The position numbers and the translations under genes are program-made. The notes under the pieces were generated by a model that saw nothing but the letters and a program-made list of their open reading frames with translations, did no database searches and was not told the origin of the DNA. Source: Halosolutus amylolyticus (lineage in GTDB: Archaea > Halobacteriota > Halobacteria > Halobacteriales > Natrialbaceae). From it: a DNA stretch of 64,000 nucleotides. The stretch's first letter is position 1. Every line of letters begins with the position of its first letter. The stretch spans positions 186,001 to 250,000 of the forward strand of contig NZ_JALIQP010000002.1 of NCBI RefSeq assembly GCF_023566055.1, given 5' to 3'. Shown here in pieces: positions 34,424 through 43,456 of this stretch.

Positions 34424-35935
34424 ATGACTGATGGGCGGGGCGAGACCCCCCGGCGAACAGGGATGACCGAAAAGTGCGGCGTCGTCGGCGTCTCACTGGC
34501 CGGTCGAGACGCGGCACGTCCGTTGTACTACGCGCTCTACGCGCTCCAGCACCGCGGCCAGGAATCCGCGGGCATCGTCACCCACGACGGCTTCCAGCAG
34601 CACAGTCACGTCGAGATGGGGCTCGTGGGCGACGTCTTCGACGAGGGCGACCTCGACGTCCTCAACGGGGCGACGGGGATCGGCCACGTCCGGTATCCGA
34701 CGGCCGGCTCCGTCGACTCCTCCTGTGCCCAGCCGTTCTCCGTCTCCTTCAAGAGCGGCTCGCTCGGGCTCTCGCACAACGGGAACCTCGTCAACGCCGA
34801 CGAGATCCGCGAGGAACTCGCCGCCGCGGGCCACGCCTTCACCAGCGACGGCGACACCGAGGTCATCGCCCACGACCTCGCGCGAAACCTCCTCGAAGAG
34901 GACCTCGTCCGGGCCGTCAAGCGCACGATGGGGCGCATTCACGGCTCCTACGCGCTGACGATCAGCCACGACGATACGGTCCTCGGCGTCCGCGACCCGC
35001 AGGGCAATCGCCCGCTCTGTATCGGGAAACTCGACGACGGCTACATCCTCGCCTCCGAATCGGCCGCGATCGACACCCTCGACGGGGAACTCGTCCGGGA
35101 CGTTCGACCGGGCGAACTGGTCGTCCTGCAGGAGGACGGCCAGGGATTCGACTCCTACCAACTGGTCGAGAACGAGCACACGGCCCACTGCTTCTTCGAA
35201 CACGTCTACTTCGCCCGCCCGGACAGCGTCATCGACGAGACGCTCGTCTACGAGGCGCGCCGAAACCTCGGGCGCAAGCTCTGGGAGGAAAGCGGCGTCG
35301 AGACCGACGTCGTGATGCCGGTCCCCGACTCCGGGCGCGCGTTCGCCTCGGGCTACGCCGACGCCGCCGGGGAGACGACCCCCGACGGCGAGCCGCGCGA
35401 CCCGGACGACGACGGCGTCGAGTTCGCCGAGGGCCTGATGAAGAACCGCTACGTGGGCCGGACGTTCATCATGCCGACCCAGGACGAACGCGAGCGTGCG
35501 GTCCGGCTGAAGCTCAACCCGATCAAGTCCACCATCGAGGGCAAGACCGTCACCGTCATCGACGACTCGATCGTCCGCGGCACGACCTCCACGCAACTCG
35601 TGCAACTGCTCAAGGACTGCGGCGCCGAGGAGGTCCACGTCCGCATCGGCGCGCCGGCGATCGTCGCCCCCTGTTACATGGGGATCGATATGGCCACCCG
35701 CGAGGAACTCATCGCGTCCGACAAGTCGACCGCGGAGATCCGCGACGCGATCGACGCCGACAGCCTCGCCTACCTCTCGACCGATGCCGTGGCCGAGGTC
35801 CTCGGGAACGAACGGATCGATCTCTGTCTCGGCTGCGTGACCGGCGAGTATCCCTACGACATCGAGGGCGAGGAGACCGATCGGGACGTGACCCGTCCCG
35901 ACATCGGCGGACAGCCGCTCCGGGCGGACGACTGA
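34424..35935 (+). CDS. purF: Amidophosphoribosyltransferase PurF
   Basis: 503 residues, first step of purine synthesis: PRPP plus glutamine to phosphoribosylamine. The start at 34424 gives a short haloarchaeal-type leader before the catalytic Cys18 (EKCGVVGVSLAGRDA). Alternatively the Met at 34463 would place the Cys nearer the terminus. The glutaminase domain (18-250) has YALQHRGQESAGI and GHVRYPTAGS. The PRPP loop is VTVIDDSIVRGTTS. There is an acidic insertion near residues 315-340 (about 35366-35420). A TATA-like TTTTTATCC at 34392-34400 suggests an almost leaderless mRNA. Confidence 0.95.
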   Translation: MTDGRGETPRRTGMTEKCGVVGVSLAGRDAARPLYYALYALQHRGQESAGIVTHDGFQQHSHVEMGLVGDVFDEGDLDVLNGATGIGHVRYPTAGSVDSSCAQPFSVSFKSGSLGLSHNGNLVNADEIREELAAAGHAFTSDGDTEVIAHDLARNLLEEDLVRAVKRTMGRIHGSYALTISHDDTVLGVRDPQGNRPLCIGKLDDGYILASESAAIDTLDGELVRDVRPGELVVLQEDGQGFDSYQLVENEHTAHCFFEHVYFARPDSVIDETLVYEARRNLGRKLWEESGVETDVVMPVPDSGRAFASGYADAAGETTPDGEPRDPDDDGVEFAEGLMKNRYVGRTFIMPTQDERERAVRLKLNPIKSTIEGKTVTVIDDSIVRGTTSTQLVQLLKDCGAEEVHVRIGAPAIVAPCYMGIDMATREELIASDKSTAEIRDAIDADSLAYLSTDAVAEVLGNERIDLCLGCVTGEYPYDIEGEETDRDVTRPDIGGQPLRADD

Positions 35936-35993
35936 TTCTTCCCTCGCGCCCGCGGGTGGTCGGACTCGTATCGAGCCACCCCGTCTCGCGTCG

Positions 35994-36602
35994 CTACCAG
36001 AGCCCCGGAACGAGACGGTACGGCGTTCGATTTTCGTACTCGTCGTATTCGTCGCCCAGCGTCTCACGAAGGGCGCGCTCCTCGACGCGAATCCGATACC
36101 CGTAACCGCTCAGGCCGGCGACGACGAGGACGAGCATGCTCAGCCAGTTGGCGATCGCGATACCCAGACCGACCATCGAGAGTAGCGCCCCCGTGTACGA
36201 GGGGTGTCGAACCCATCGGTAGGGGCCGCTATCGACCACCGCATCACTTTCGTCGACCGTCACCACCAGGGAAAACGAGTCGTCGAGGACCCAGACGGCG
36301 TACTGCCGGACGGCGACGCCGACGAGGATCACCGCGAGTCCGAGCCAGAACGCGACCGTCGGGGACGGGAGTCGCAGCGACGGCGCGAGCGTCGCGGCCA
36401 GCGCGCCGACGAGAACGCCCCCGACGACGGCCAGCCCGATCGCGCGCTTCGAGCCGCGGTCCTGGCTCGCATCAGCCGGATCCCGGTATCGGAAGGCGAT
36501 CGACCAGTCCGAGACGATCCAGATCCCGACCGCGAGCAGAAAGGCGGCCATCGACGGTAGCTCCGGATCCGTCTGAAGAAGCATACTCGATCGTTCGGTC
36601 AC
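35994..36602 (-). CDS. Isoprenylcysteine-methyltransferase-like membrane protein
   Basis: 202 residues, about five hydrophobic segments. The C-terminal GPYRWVRHPSYTG (about 128-140) followed by RVEERALRETLGDEYDEY is the AdoMet-binding signature of the ICMT/PEMT/NnrU family of membrane-embedded methyltransferases. In prokaryotes substrates are mostly unknown (phospholipids, isoprenoids). Start 36602; the Met six codons later is also possible. Confidence 0.85.
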   Translation of the reverse strand: MTERSSMLLQTDPELPSMAAFLLAVGIWIVSDWSIAFRYRDPADASQDRGSKRAIGLAVVGGVLVGALAATLAPSLRLPSPTVAFWLGLAVILVGVAVRQYAVWVLDDSFSLVVTVDESDAVVDSGPYRWVRHPSYTGALLSMVGLGIAIANWLSMLVLVVAGLSGYGYRIRVEERALRETLGDEYDEYENRTPYRLVPGLW

Positions 36603-36662
36603 AGTACTGTAAGTGTTGATAATTCGTCACCCCCGGCGAAGTCGAGTCGTTCGCGATCGTCG

Positions 36663-37226
36663 TCAGTACACGCCGTGTAACAGCAGGTAGACCACGATCC
36701 CCAGCGAGAACGAGATCAGCCACAGGCTCGCCGCGATTCGCCCGAGGCGCGCGTGGCCGGTCCGGGGCAGTTCTTCGATCGGATACGCGGCGGCGAGCAA
36801 GAGCGCGTAGTACACCAGGGGAATGCAGACGACCGCGAGGAGGATGTGGATCGCCAGCACCGGCAGGTAGACGAACTGGTAGACGGCGTCGGGGCCGGGA
36901 AACGGTTGCGGTCCGCCGGTCGCGACCAGTCGGTAGAGGTAGAAGGTCAGGAAGGCCACGAAGAGTCCGAACGAGGAAAGCATCGATTTCCGGTGTCGAT
37001 CGACGTCGCCGCGACGGATCGCCCGCCAGCCGATCGCGATCGTGCCGATCGCCGTCACGCTGATGACGACGTTGACGTGCGGGATCAGGTCGAGCACCCA
37101 CTCCGGCGCGGTCGGCACCGTCGAGGAGGGAATTCGGCCGCCGGCCGCCGCGAAGACCACCGCGAGCGAGACCACGCTCAGTATCGCGGCGAGGGGACGG
37201 ACGCGTTCGCGCGGAACGTATTCCAT
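36663..37226 (-). CDS. DUF420 membrane protein
   Basis: 187 residues, about five membrane helices. IPHVNVVISVTAI, RRGDVDRHRKSMLSSF and HILLAVVCIPLVYYALLLAA carry the conserved His of DUF420 proteins. The Bacillus member CtaM/YozB is needed to mature heme-copper oxidases, so a role in cytochrome oxidase assembly is possible. No oxidase genes are in the window. It lies 60 bases from the methyltransferase-like gene on the same strand. Confidence 0.85.
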   Translation of the reverse strand: MEYVPRERVRPLAAILSVVSLAVVFAAAGGRIPSSTVPTAPEWVLDLIPHVNVVISVTAIGTIAIGWRAIRRGDVDRHRKSMLSSFGLFVAFLTFYLYRLVATGGPQPFPGPDAVYQFVYLPVLAIHILLAVVCIPLVYYALLLAAAYPIEELPRTGHARLGRIAASLWLISFSLGIVVYLLLHGVY

Positions 37227-37371
37227 ATCTCGGAGTTCGACTGTGTGGGGAAAGTGGTTACTATCCCGGAAGTGCCGCCCTCGTCGCGGTGCCGTCGAAC
37301 AGCGATCGACGGCCGATCGGCTCCCGAAGCAGTGCGAGGTGGACGGCCCGATCGCTGTCGGGTGTAGTTTC

Positions 37372-37423
37372 CGGAAGGAATTATGCGTGGGTGATGTCCA
37401 CGAAGGGAGATCACCTGCATCGT
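37372..37423. repeat. Direct repeat, left copy, in tRNA-Leu flank
   Basis: 52 bp (starting CGGAAGGAATTATGCGTGGG), repeated at 37674-37725 with one mismatch, an exact 302-bp offset. Each copy is followed by sequence from the 3' end of the tRNA-Leu gene, so a segment including the tRNA end was duplicated in tandem. Confidence 0.9.
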
Positions 37424-37430
37424 CTCGCTC

Positions 37431-37607
37431 GGCGGCAAAGCCGCCTCACGGGCAAAGCCCGTTCGGCAATCCGCAGAACCCAAGGGTTCTGCGCCCGCCT
37501 CACGTTTCGCGGCCGTCGGCCGCGCATGCGATGCGTGGGACCGGATTCGAACTTCCGTCGTTCCGCTACGCTCCACGACGACATTCGCGATTGGCGTTGC
37601 CAATCGC
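37431..37607. repeat. String of five perfect mini-hairpins
   Basis: Perfect dyads follow one another: GGCGGC-aaa-GCCGCC (37431-37445), ACGGGC-aaa-GCCCGT (37448-37462), CGCAGAACCC-aa-GGGTTCTGCG (37472-37493), CGCGGCCG-t-CGGCCGCG (37508-37524), and GCGATTGGC-gtt-GCCAATCGC (37587-37607). The last is inside the broken tRNA copy. All have loops of one to three bases. No open frame explains them. Confidence 0.85.
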
Positions 37608-37633
37608 TCATCGGCGGACCCCTACGGGACAGC
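37525..37633 (-). pseudogene. Broken tRNA-Leu copy interrupted by ~60 bp
   Basis: Two blocks match the intact tRNA-Leu at 37755-37839 and its immediate flank: the acceptor/T-arm block (37525-37551, GATGCGTGGGACCGGATT plus neighbours) and the variable-arm/anticodon-stem block (37612-37633, CGGCGGACCCCTACGGGACA). About 60 bp containing the GCGATTGGC hairpin is inserted at the T-arm. The 5' half (anticodon, D-arm) is missing, so no tRNA can be made. Confidence 0.75.
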
Positions 37634-37673
37634 ACCCGGTCTACGAAGTCCCGCCGCTCTTCGGTAGTAGCGT

Positions 37674-37725
37674 CGGAAGGAATTATGCGTGGGTGATGTC
37701 CGCGAAGGGAGATCACCTGCATCGT
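37674..37725. repeat. Direct repeat, right copy, in tRNA-Leu flank
   Basis: Second copy of the 52-bp repeat (see 37372-37423), one base different (A to G). It ends 29 bases before the 3' end of the intact tRNA-Leu gene. Confidence 0.9.
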
Positions 37726-37754
37726 GTGTCGGTGGACGTCGTCCACCTATGCGA

Positions 37755-37839
<85 letters not shown>

Positions 37840-37982
37840 TCGCGTACTCTTTCTGTCTTACTGCACTCGAACGTATCCAGTGTGATTATAAAAGCCCTTT
37901 CCTTTGGGTCCGCGCCTGCGGCGGGGTCACACGGGACCGGCCCAAGCGGAGATTTGAAATGCGATAGTTGCCAAACACTAAC

Positions 37983-38522
37983 ATGGCCAAGTATTCGACC
38001 GGTTCGTCCGGCGGCGGCGGTGGGACGAACTGCGAACTCTGTGGTGCCGAGAGCGACTCGCTACGACGCGCACAGGTCGCCGGGGCCGAACTCGAAGTCT
38101 GTCCCGACTGTGCGCCCCACGACGACAGTGGGGACGGCGGCCGGGGCGGGCAGGAACGCCGGGGTCAGGGCGGCGGTTCCGGGAGTTCCGGCGGTTCCCG
38201 GGACGAGACGAGTCGAAAGAAGAAGGCGGCCCAGAACGTCGCGAAGGCGAACCCGGTCTGGGACGGCGACTCCAAACACTGGGAGAAAGAGGGGACGAAC
38301 TACGACGACGACCCCCTGCCGTACCTCGTCCCCGACTACGGCGACCTCCTCGTCGAGGCCCGCCGGGAGGCCGGCCTCCAGCGCGAGGAACTCGCCGACG
38401 AACTCGACGCGCGCGAGAAAGACGTCCTCGCGATCGAACAGGGGCGGGCCACCCAGGCGGGCGTCGGCGGCGGGCTGATCGAGGCGCTCGAGGACCGACT
38501 CGACGTGGAACTCGCCGAGTAG
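37983..38522 (+). CDS. MBF1-type zinc-ribbon HTH protein
   Basis: 179 residues from the ATG at 37983. The N-terminal zinc ribbon has C17-C20 (NCELC) and C40-C43 (CPDC). A Gly-rich, basic disordered linker follows (45-90). The C-terminal lambda-type HTH spans about 115-170 (LLVEARREAGLQREELADELD). This is the architecture of archaeal multiprotein bridging factor 1, a ribosome- and transcription-associated protein. A second Met (residue -5) at 37968 is less likely. Confidence 0.9.
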   Translation: MAKYSTGSSGGGGGTNCELCGAESDSLRRAQVAGAELEVCPDCAPHDDSGDGGRGGQERRGQGGGSGSSGGSRDETSRKKKAAQNVAKANPVWDGDSKHWEKEGTNYDDDPLPYLVPDYGDLLVEARREAGLQREELADELDAREKDVLAIEQGRATQAGVGGGLIEALEDRLDVELAE

Positions 38523-38571
38523 TCCCGATCGGCGAGCAGACTTTTGGTGGCGGCCGACGGAGTACTCCCCG

Positions 38572-39858
38572 ATGAGTGGCCAACGGGCAGCAGCGGAGCC
38601 GTACACCACGCGGTTCGAGACGGAAGTGACCGCCATCGACGGGCGGACGGTCTGGCTCGAGACGAGTTACTTCTACGGCGAGAGCGGCGGCCAGCCCGCC
38701 GATCGCGGGACGATCGGCGACGTCGCGGTCGAGGACGTCCAGCACGTCGACGGCGAACAGGTCCACGTCCTCGCCGAGGAACCGTCGTTCAGAACCGGCC
38801 AGCGCGTGCTGTGTTCGATCGACTGGTCGTTCCGAATGTACTGCATGCGGGCCCACACGGCCAGTCACGTCCTCTACGGAGCGGGCAGGCGGCTCCTCGA
38901 CGACCTCGGCTACGGCGGGTTCGACATCAGCGACGAGAAGGTCCGGGTCGACCTGGAGACCAGTACCGAGATCGACGACGAGACGCTGATCGAACTGAAC
39001 GAACTGGTCAACCGCGCCGTCTGGGAGTCCCGGCCCGTCTCGTGGGAGGACGTGCCAGTCGCGGAGGCCCGCGAACGCGACGAGATCGCGTTCAACGAGG
39101 CCACGGAAGAAGGCGCCTTCCAGAAGGGCCGGGTCCGGATCGTCACGATCGGAAGCGCGGACGACAACGGGAACGGCGGGCGGCCGAACGGGGCCACGAA
39201 CGGCGACGCGGGCGAGCCGTGGGACGTCGCCGCCTGCGGCGGAACGCACGTCCGGAACACCCGCGAGGTCGGACCCGTAACGGTGCTCGATCGATCGAAC
39301 CCCGGCGAGGGACTGACGCGCGTCGAACTCGCCGTCGGCCCCCGGGCGATCGATCGGCGCACGGCCGAGAAACGAACGGCGTACGGCGCGAAACGGGCCC
39401 TCGGCGTCGCCATCGAGGACGTATCCGACGAACTCGCTCGGCTCGCCGACGAACGCGACGACCTCGCCGCGGACCTCGCGGAGCGGGAGCGGGCGCTCGT
39501 CGCGGAGCGACTCGCGAACGCCGAACCGATCGATCGAGGCGGCGAGACGTGGCTCACCGCGCGCGTCGGTGACCTTCCGACGGACACGGTGAGCGACGTG
39601 GTCCGCGAACGGGCCGACGCGATCGCCGCGGACGGCGACGAGGCCGAGGCAGAGACGGAGGCCATCGTCGTCGCCGTCGGCGGAGGTGACGACGGGCCCC
39701 CGTTCGCCGTCGTCGGCGCGTCCGGGAAACGATCCGCGGCGGCTATCCTCGACGACCTCACCGACGAGTTCGGCGGCGGTGGCGGCGGATCGGAGACGAT
39801 CGCGCAGGGTGGCGGATTCGACGCGACGGCCGAGGAACTGCTCGACGCACTCGAGTAG
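38572..39858 (+). CDS. alaX: Alanyl-tRNA editing protein AlaX (long form, DHHA1)
   Basis: 428 residues. It hydrolyses Ser- or Gly-tRNA(Ala). The zinc site of the editing domain is intact: HTASH (H95, H99) and CGGTH (near 222-226). FYGESGGQPADRG (34-46) is the AlaX/AlaRS editing-core signature. The C-terminal ~170 residues form a coiled segment plus a DHHA1 domain ending in GGGGGGSETIAQGGG. A short Asn/Gly insertion (DDNGNGGRPNGATNG) precedes the CGGTH loop. Length fits AlaX-L. It follows MBF1 by 49 bases on the same strand. Confidence 0.93.
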   Translation: MSGQRAAAEPYTTRFETEVTAIDGRTVWLETSYFYGESGGQPADRGTIGDVAVEDVQHVDGEQVHVLAEEPSFRTGQRVLCSIDWSFRMYCMRAHTASHVLYGAGRRLLDDLGYGGFDISDEKVRVDLETSTEIDDETLIELNELVNRAVWESRPVSWEDVPVAEARERDEIAFNEATEEGAFQKGRVRIVTIGSADDNGNGGRPNGATNGDAGEPWDVAACGGTHVRNTREVGPVTVLDRSNPGEGLTRVELAVGPRAIDRRTAEKRTAYGAKRALGVAIEDVSDELARLADERDDLAADLAERERALVAERLANAEPIDRGGETWLTARVGDLPTDTVSDVVRERADAIAADGDEAEAETEAIVVAVGGGDDGPPFAVVGASGKRSAAAILDDLTDEFGGGGGGSETIAQGGGFDATAEELLDALE

Positions 39859-39903
39859 CCGACGCACTCGAGTAGCTGTCAGGCATCGCCCGGTACAACC
39901 TAT

Positions 39904-39919
39904 TACTGCCGCGGGAGCG
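39904..39919 (+). promoter_or_regulatory. TrmB-type box before dehydratase 1
   Basis: TACT-GCCGCGG-GAGCG, matching the TACT-N7-GAG core that I recall for Halobacterium TrmB. It overlaps the TATA-like CCTATTAC and lies 27 bases from the ATG, so the transcript is probably leaderless and the site covers the start region. The same spacing (28) is seen before dehydratase 2. Confidence 0.6.
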
Positions 39920-39930
39920 AGGGACGGTAC

Positions 39931-41169
39931 ATGGGAGTAGATTACTCACAGCTGCGCGACCCGAACGCGGAGTACACGATGCGGGATCTCTCTGCGGAGA
40001 CGATGCAGGTAACCCGGGAGCGCGGCGGCGATCGGGACGTCGAGATCACGGACGTCCAGACGACGATGGTCGACGGTAATTTCCCCTGGACCCTCGTGCG
40101 CATTTATACGGACGCCGGCATCGTCGGCACCGGCGAGGCCTACTGGGGCGCGGGCGCACCCGAACTGATCGAGCGCATGACGCCGTTCCTCCAGGGAGAG
40201 AACCCCCTCGACATCGATCGCCTCACGGAACACCTCGTCCAGAAGATGTCCGGCGAGGGCTCGATCGGCGGCGTCACCGTCACCGCCATCTCGGGCATCG
40301 AGGTCGCCCTCCACGACCTCGCCGGCAAGATCCTCGACCTGCCGGCGTACCAGTTGATGGGCGGGAAGTACCGCGACGAGGTCCGCGTCTATTGCGACTG
40401 CCACACCGAGGAGGAGGCGGACCCGATCGCCTGCGCCGACGAGGCCGAACGCGTCGTCGAGGACCTCGGCTACGACGCCCTGAAGTTCGACCTCGACGTC
40501 CCCTCAGGCCACGAGAAGGATCGTGCGAATCGCCACCTGCGGGAGCCGGAAATCGCCCACAAGGTAAGCATCGTCGAGGCGGTCACCGAGGCCGTCGGCT
40601 CGCGGGCCGACGTCGCCTTCGACTGCCACTGGACGTTCTCCGGCGGCAGCGCCAAACGACTCGCAAGTGCGCTCGAACCCTACGACGTCTGGTGGCTCGA
40701 GGACCCCGTCCCGCCGGAGAACCACGACGTCCAGCGCGAGGTGACCCAGTCGTCGAGCACGCCGATCGCCGCAGGGGAGAACGTGTTCCGAAAGCACGGC
40801 CAGCGTCGACTGATCGAAGACCAGGCGGTGGACATCGTCGCGCCGGACATGCCAAAGGTCGGCGGCATGCGCGAGACGGCAAAGATCGCGGACAAGGCCG
40901 ATATGTACTACATGCCAGTGGCGATGCACAACGTCTCCTCGCCGGTCGCCACCGTCGCGAGCGCCCACGTCGGCGCGGCGATCCCGAACGCGCTCGCGGT
41001 GGAGTACCACTCCTACGAACTCGGCTGGTGGGAGGACCTCGTCGAGGAGGACGTGATCGAGGACGGGTACATCGAGGTTCCCGAAGAACCCGGCCTCGGC
41101 GTCACGCTCGACATGGACGCTGTCGCGGAGCACATGGTCGAGGGCGAGGAGTTGTTCGACGAGGCGTAA
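39931..41169 (+). CDS. Gluconate/xylonate-type sugar acid dehydratase 1
   Basis: 412-residue enolase-superfamily enzyme (mandelate racemase subgroup). Barrel motifs include DALKFDLDVPSG, ADVAFDCHW, WWLEDPVPPEN, AAGENVFRKHGQRRL and PVAMHNVSSP, which supply the Mg2+ acids and catalytic bases. Close haloarchaeal relatives are D-gluconate dehydratase (GnaD) and D-xylonate dehydratase (XacD). It makes the 2-keto-3-deoxy acid. It is 92% identical by my count to the protein at 57692-58930. The TrmB-type box and sugar neighbours favour gluconate, but xylonate activity is open. Confidence 0.85.
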   Translation: MGVDYSQLRDPNAEYTMRDLSAETMQVTRERGGDRDVEITDVQTTMVDGNFPWTLVRIYTDAGIVGTGEAYWGAGAPELIERMTPFLQGENPLDIDRLTEHLVQKMSGEGSIGGVTVTAISGIEVALHDLAGKILDLPAYQLMGGKYRDEVRVYCDCHTEEEADPIACADEAERVVEDLGYDALKFDLDVPSGHEKDRANRHLREPEIAHKVSIVEAVTEAVGSRADVAFDCHWTFSGGSAKRLASALEPYDVWWLEDPVPPENHDVQREVTQSSSTPIAAGENVFRKHGQRRLIEDQAVDIVAPDMPKVGGMRETAKIADKADMYYMPVAMHNVSSPVATVASAHVGAAIPNALAVEYHSYELGWWEDLVEEDVIEDGYIEVPEEPGLGVTLDMDAVAEHMVEGEELFDEA

Positions 41170-41454
41170 GCCGCGTCGAGCCGGCAAATCTCCGATTTGC
41201 GCTGTTCGACGACGGATAGCGATCGGCGTCGATCGGTCCCGAGATTTCGTATCGAACCGCAGTCACCGTCGACGGCCGTCGTTCCGGTCGGGACGGGTCG
41301 ACTGCCACCGGTCTAAAATATATGATGAAATTTTTCACAGATTATTTGTGCCCCTGGGGAAAACCACGGTGTACGACCGTTCACGAGACGCTACTCCCCG
41401 TGCAGGGGGACGCACACAGCGGGAACGACCCCGAGATACGACCGGAGAAAGCCA
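41170..41454. promoter_or_regulatory. Upstream region of the GH13 gene
   Basis: No gene. TATA-like CTAAAATATA (41312-41321) is followed at once by TATGATGAAATTTT (41321-41334) and TTTTCACA, an imperfect dyad. The TRTGAYGAAAT core recurs before malE and malK. A weaker TACT-N7-CAG sequence lies at about 41390. Confidence 0.45.
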
Positions 41455-43224
41455 ATGACAATCTGTCGAGAAGCAGTTCATCACAAGCCGAAGAGCAACT
41501 ACGCCTACGCGTTCGACGAAACGACCGTCCACGTTCGACTACGGACGAAACACGGAGACGTCGATCGATGCCGACTCCTCCACGGTGACAAGTTCGAGTG
41601 GCCGGAGAGCACGGAACTGACCCCGATGGAACGCGTCCACAGCGACGCACACTACGACTACTGGCAGCTGGCGGTCGAACCGGACAACCGTCGGCTCTGT
41701 TACGCGTTCCTCCTCGAAACCGCGGACGAGGCCCTGTGGTACACCGAGTGGGGATTCGAGTCGAGAGCCGAGAACGAACTGCCGACGGCCGGGACGGACC
41801 GATCGCTCCACTACTTCGAGTATCCGTTTCTCAACCCCGCCGACGTCCACGAGCCGCCGGAGTGGGTGTCCGACGCGATCTTCTACCAGATCTTTCCGGA
41901 GCGGTTCGCCAACGGCGATCGCGAACTCGATCCCGAGTCGGTCGAAGCGTGGGGCGGCCGACCGACGAGGGAGAGCTTCTTCGGCGGCGACCTCCAGGGG
42001 ATCATCGACAACCTGGACTACCTCGAGGACCTCGGGATCACCGCGCTCTACCTGAACCCGATCTTCGAATCCTCGTCGAACCACAAGTACAACACGGCCG
42101 ATTACAGGCGGATCGATCCGCACTTCGGCGACGAGGAGACCCTGCGCGAACTCGTGGATGCCGCCCACGACCGCGACATTCGCGTGATGCTCGACGCCGT
42201 GTTCAACCACTGCGGACGCCAGTTCGCCCCGTTCCAGGACGTCGTCGAAAACGGCGCCGACTCGGCGTACGCGGACTGGTTCCACGTCCACGAGTTCCCG
42301 ATCGAGTTCGAGCCCCGCCCGAACTACGACACCTTCGGCTTCGAAGCCTACATGCCGAAGCTGAACACCGGGAACCCCGAGGTCAAGGAGTACCTCTTCG
42401 ACGTCGCCACGTACTGGATCGAGGAGGTCGGTATCGACGGCTGGCGTCTCGACGTGGCCGACGAAGTCGATCACCAGTTCTGGCGGGAACTCCGCCGGGA
42501 GGTCAAAGCGGTCAAGCCCGGCGCGTACATCCTCGGCGAAATCTGGCACGACTCGCGACCCTGGCTTCGCGGCGACCAGTTCGACGCGGTGATGAACTAC
42601 CCGTTCACCTACGCGGTGTACGACTTCCTCACCAACGAATCGATCGACGGAACCGAGTTCGCCGACAAGATCAGCCGGTTCCTCGTGCGCTATCCCGAAC
42701 AGGTCAATCAGGTCCTGTTCAACCTGCTCGACAGCCACGACACGCCGCGGCTCCTCCACCGGTGTGACGGCGACAAACGATCGCTTCGGCTGGCGCTGTT
42801 GCTGTTGTTCACGTACCGCGGCACGCCGTGTCTCTACTACGGTGACGAGGTCGGGATGACCGGTGGCGACGATCCGGACTGTCGGCAGCCGATGGTCTGG
42901 GACCGATCGGAACAGGACCGCGAGTTGCGTGCATTCGTCGCCGAGTTGATCGAGTTGCGATCGAGTCTCCCCGCGCTTCGAGGCGGCACGCTCCGGTTCG
43001 TCGACGAGGAGTGTCACGGCGATCGGGTGGTCTACCGTCGCATCGCGGACGACGGCGACGAGATCACGGTGGCCATCAACCGCGGCCCCGACCCGGTCGA
43101 CGTCTCTCTCCCGACGGACGCCCGGGATCGCGAACTGCTCTTCCAGGTCGGCGACTCCGACCTCGTGCAGGGTGAGGACGGCCAGGTCACGCTCTCCCCG
43201 ACGTCGGGCGCGGTCTGGCGATAA
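41455..43224 (+). CDS. GH13 cyclomaltodextrinase/neopullulanase-type amylase
   Basis: 589 residues, no signal peptide, so cytosolic. An N-terminal beta domain (1-125) like CBM34 precedes the (beta/alpha)8 barrel starting at WVSDAIFYQIFPERF. The catalytic residues are present: nucleophile Asp in GWRLDVADEV (about 333), acid Glu in LGEIWHD (about 361), and Asp in LLDSHDTPR (about 428). The combination of N-domain and barrel motifs is that of GH13 subfamily 20 enzymes, which cut maltodextrins and cyclodextrins to maltose and glucose. It is convergent with the importer genes and would act on imported oligosaccharides. Confidence 0.88.
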   Translation: MTICREAVHHKPKSNYAYAFDETTVHVRLRTKHGDVDRCRLLHGDKFEWPESTELTPMERVHSDAHYDYWQLAVEPDNRRLCYAFLLETADEALWYTEWGFESRAENELPTAGTDRSLHYFEYPFLNPADVHEPPEWVSDAIFYQIFPERFANGDRELDPESVEAWGGRPTRESFFGGDLQGIIDNLDYLEDLGITALYLNPIFESSSNHKYNTADYRRIDPHFGDEETLRELVDAAHDRDIRVMLDAVFNHCGRQFAPFQDVVENGADSAYADWFHVHEFPIEFEPRPNYDTFGFEAYMPKLNTGNPEVKEYLFDVATYWIEEVGIDGWRLDVADEVDHQFWRELRREVKAVKPGAYILGEIWHDSRPWLRGDQFDAVMNYPFTYAVYDFLTNESIDGTEFADKISRFLVRYPEQVNQVLFNLLDSHDTPRLLHRCDGDKRSLRLALLLLFTYRGTPCLYYGDEVGMTGGDDPDCRQPMVWDRSEQDRELRAFVAELIELRSSLPALRGGTLRFVDEECHGDRVVYRRIADDGDEITVAINRGPDPVDVSLPTDARDRELLFQVGDSDLVQGEDGQVTLSPTSGAVWR

Positions 43225-43456
43225 CACGGCGTCGCAGTCTCGATCGACTCGTTTTGCCGGATGAGTGTTCTCGATCGAGTTCGAGCGCCGCCACGGCGGG
43301 AGACGTGCCCGCGATAGGAGACAACTCCCGAGGGAGGCGACGCAACGAGAGACGCGATCACCGGCACGGCGGTGATGGGGGCCGATCGTCGGCAAGCGTC
43401 GCTGTTCGGAACACGATCGAGAGCGCACGAAAATCGAAAGCGGAGGGAGAAACGGG

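Noticed and set aside
37525-37633. A second functional tRNA
   Set aside because: The anticodon half is missing and ~60 bp interrupts the T-arm.
43225-43456. Possible small gene between GH13 and malG
   Set aside because: The gap is 232 bases; frames here lack a start with promoter and protein-like composition.
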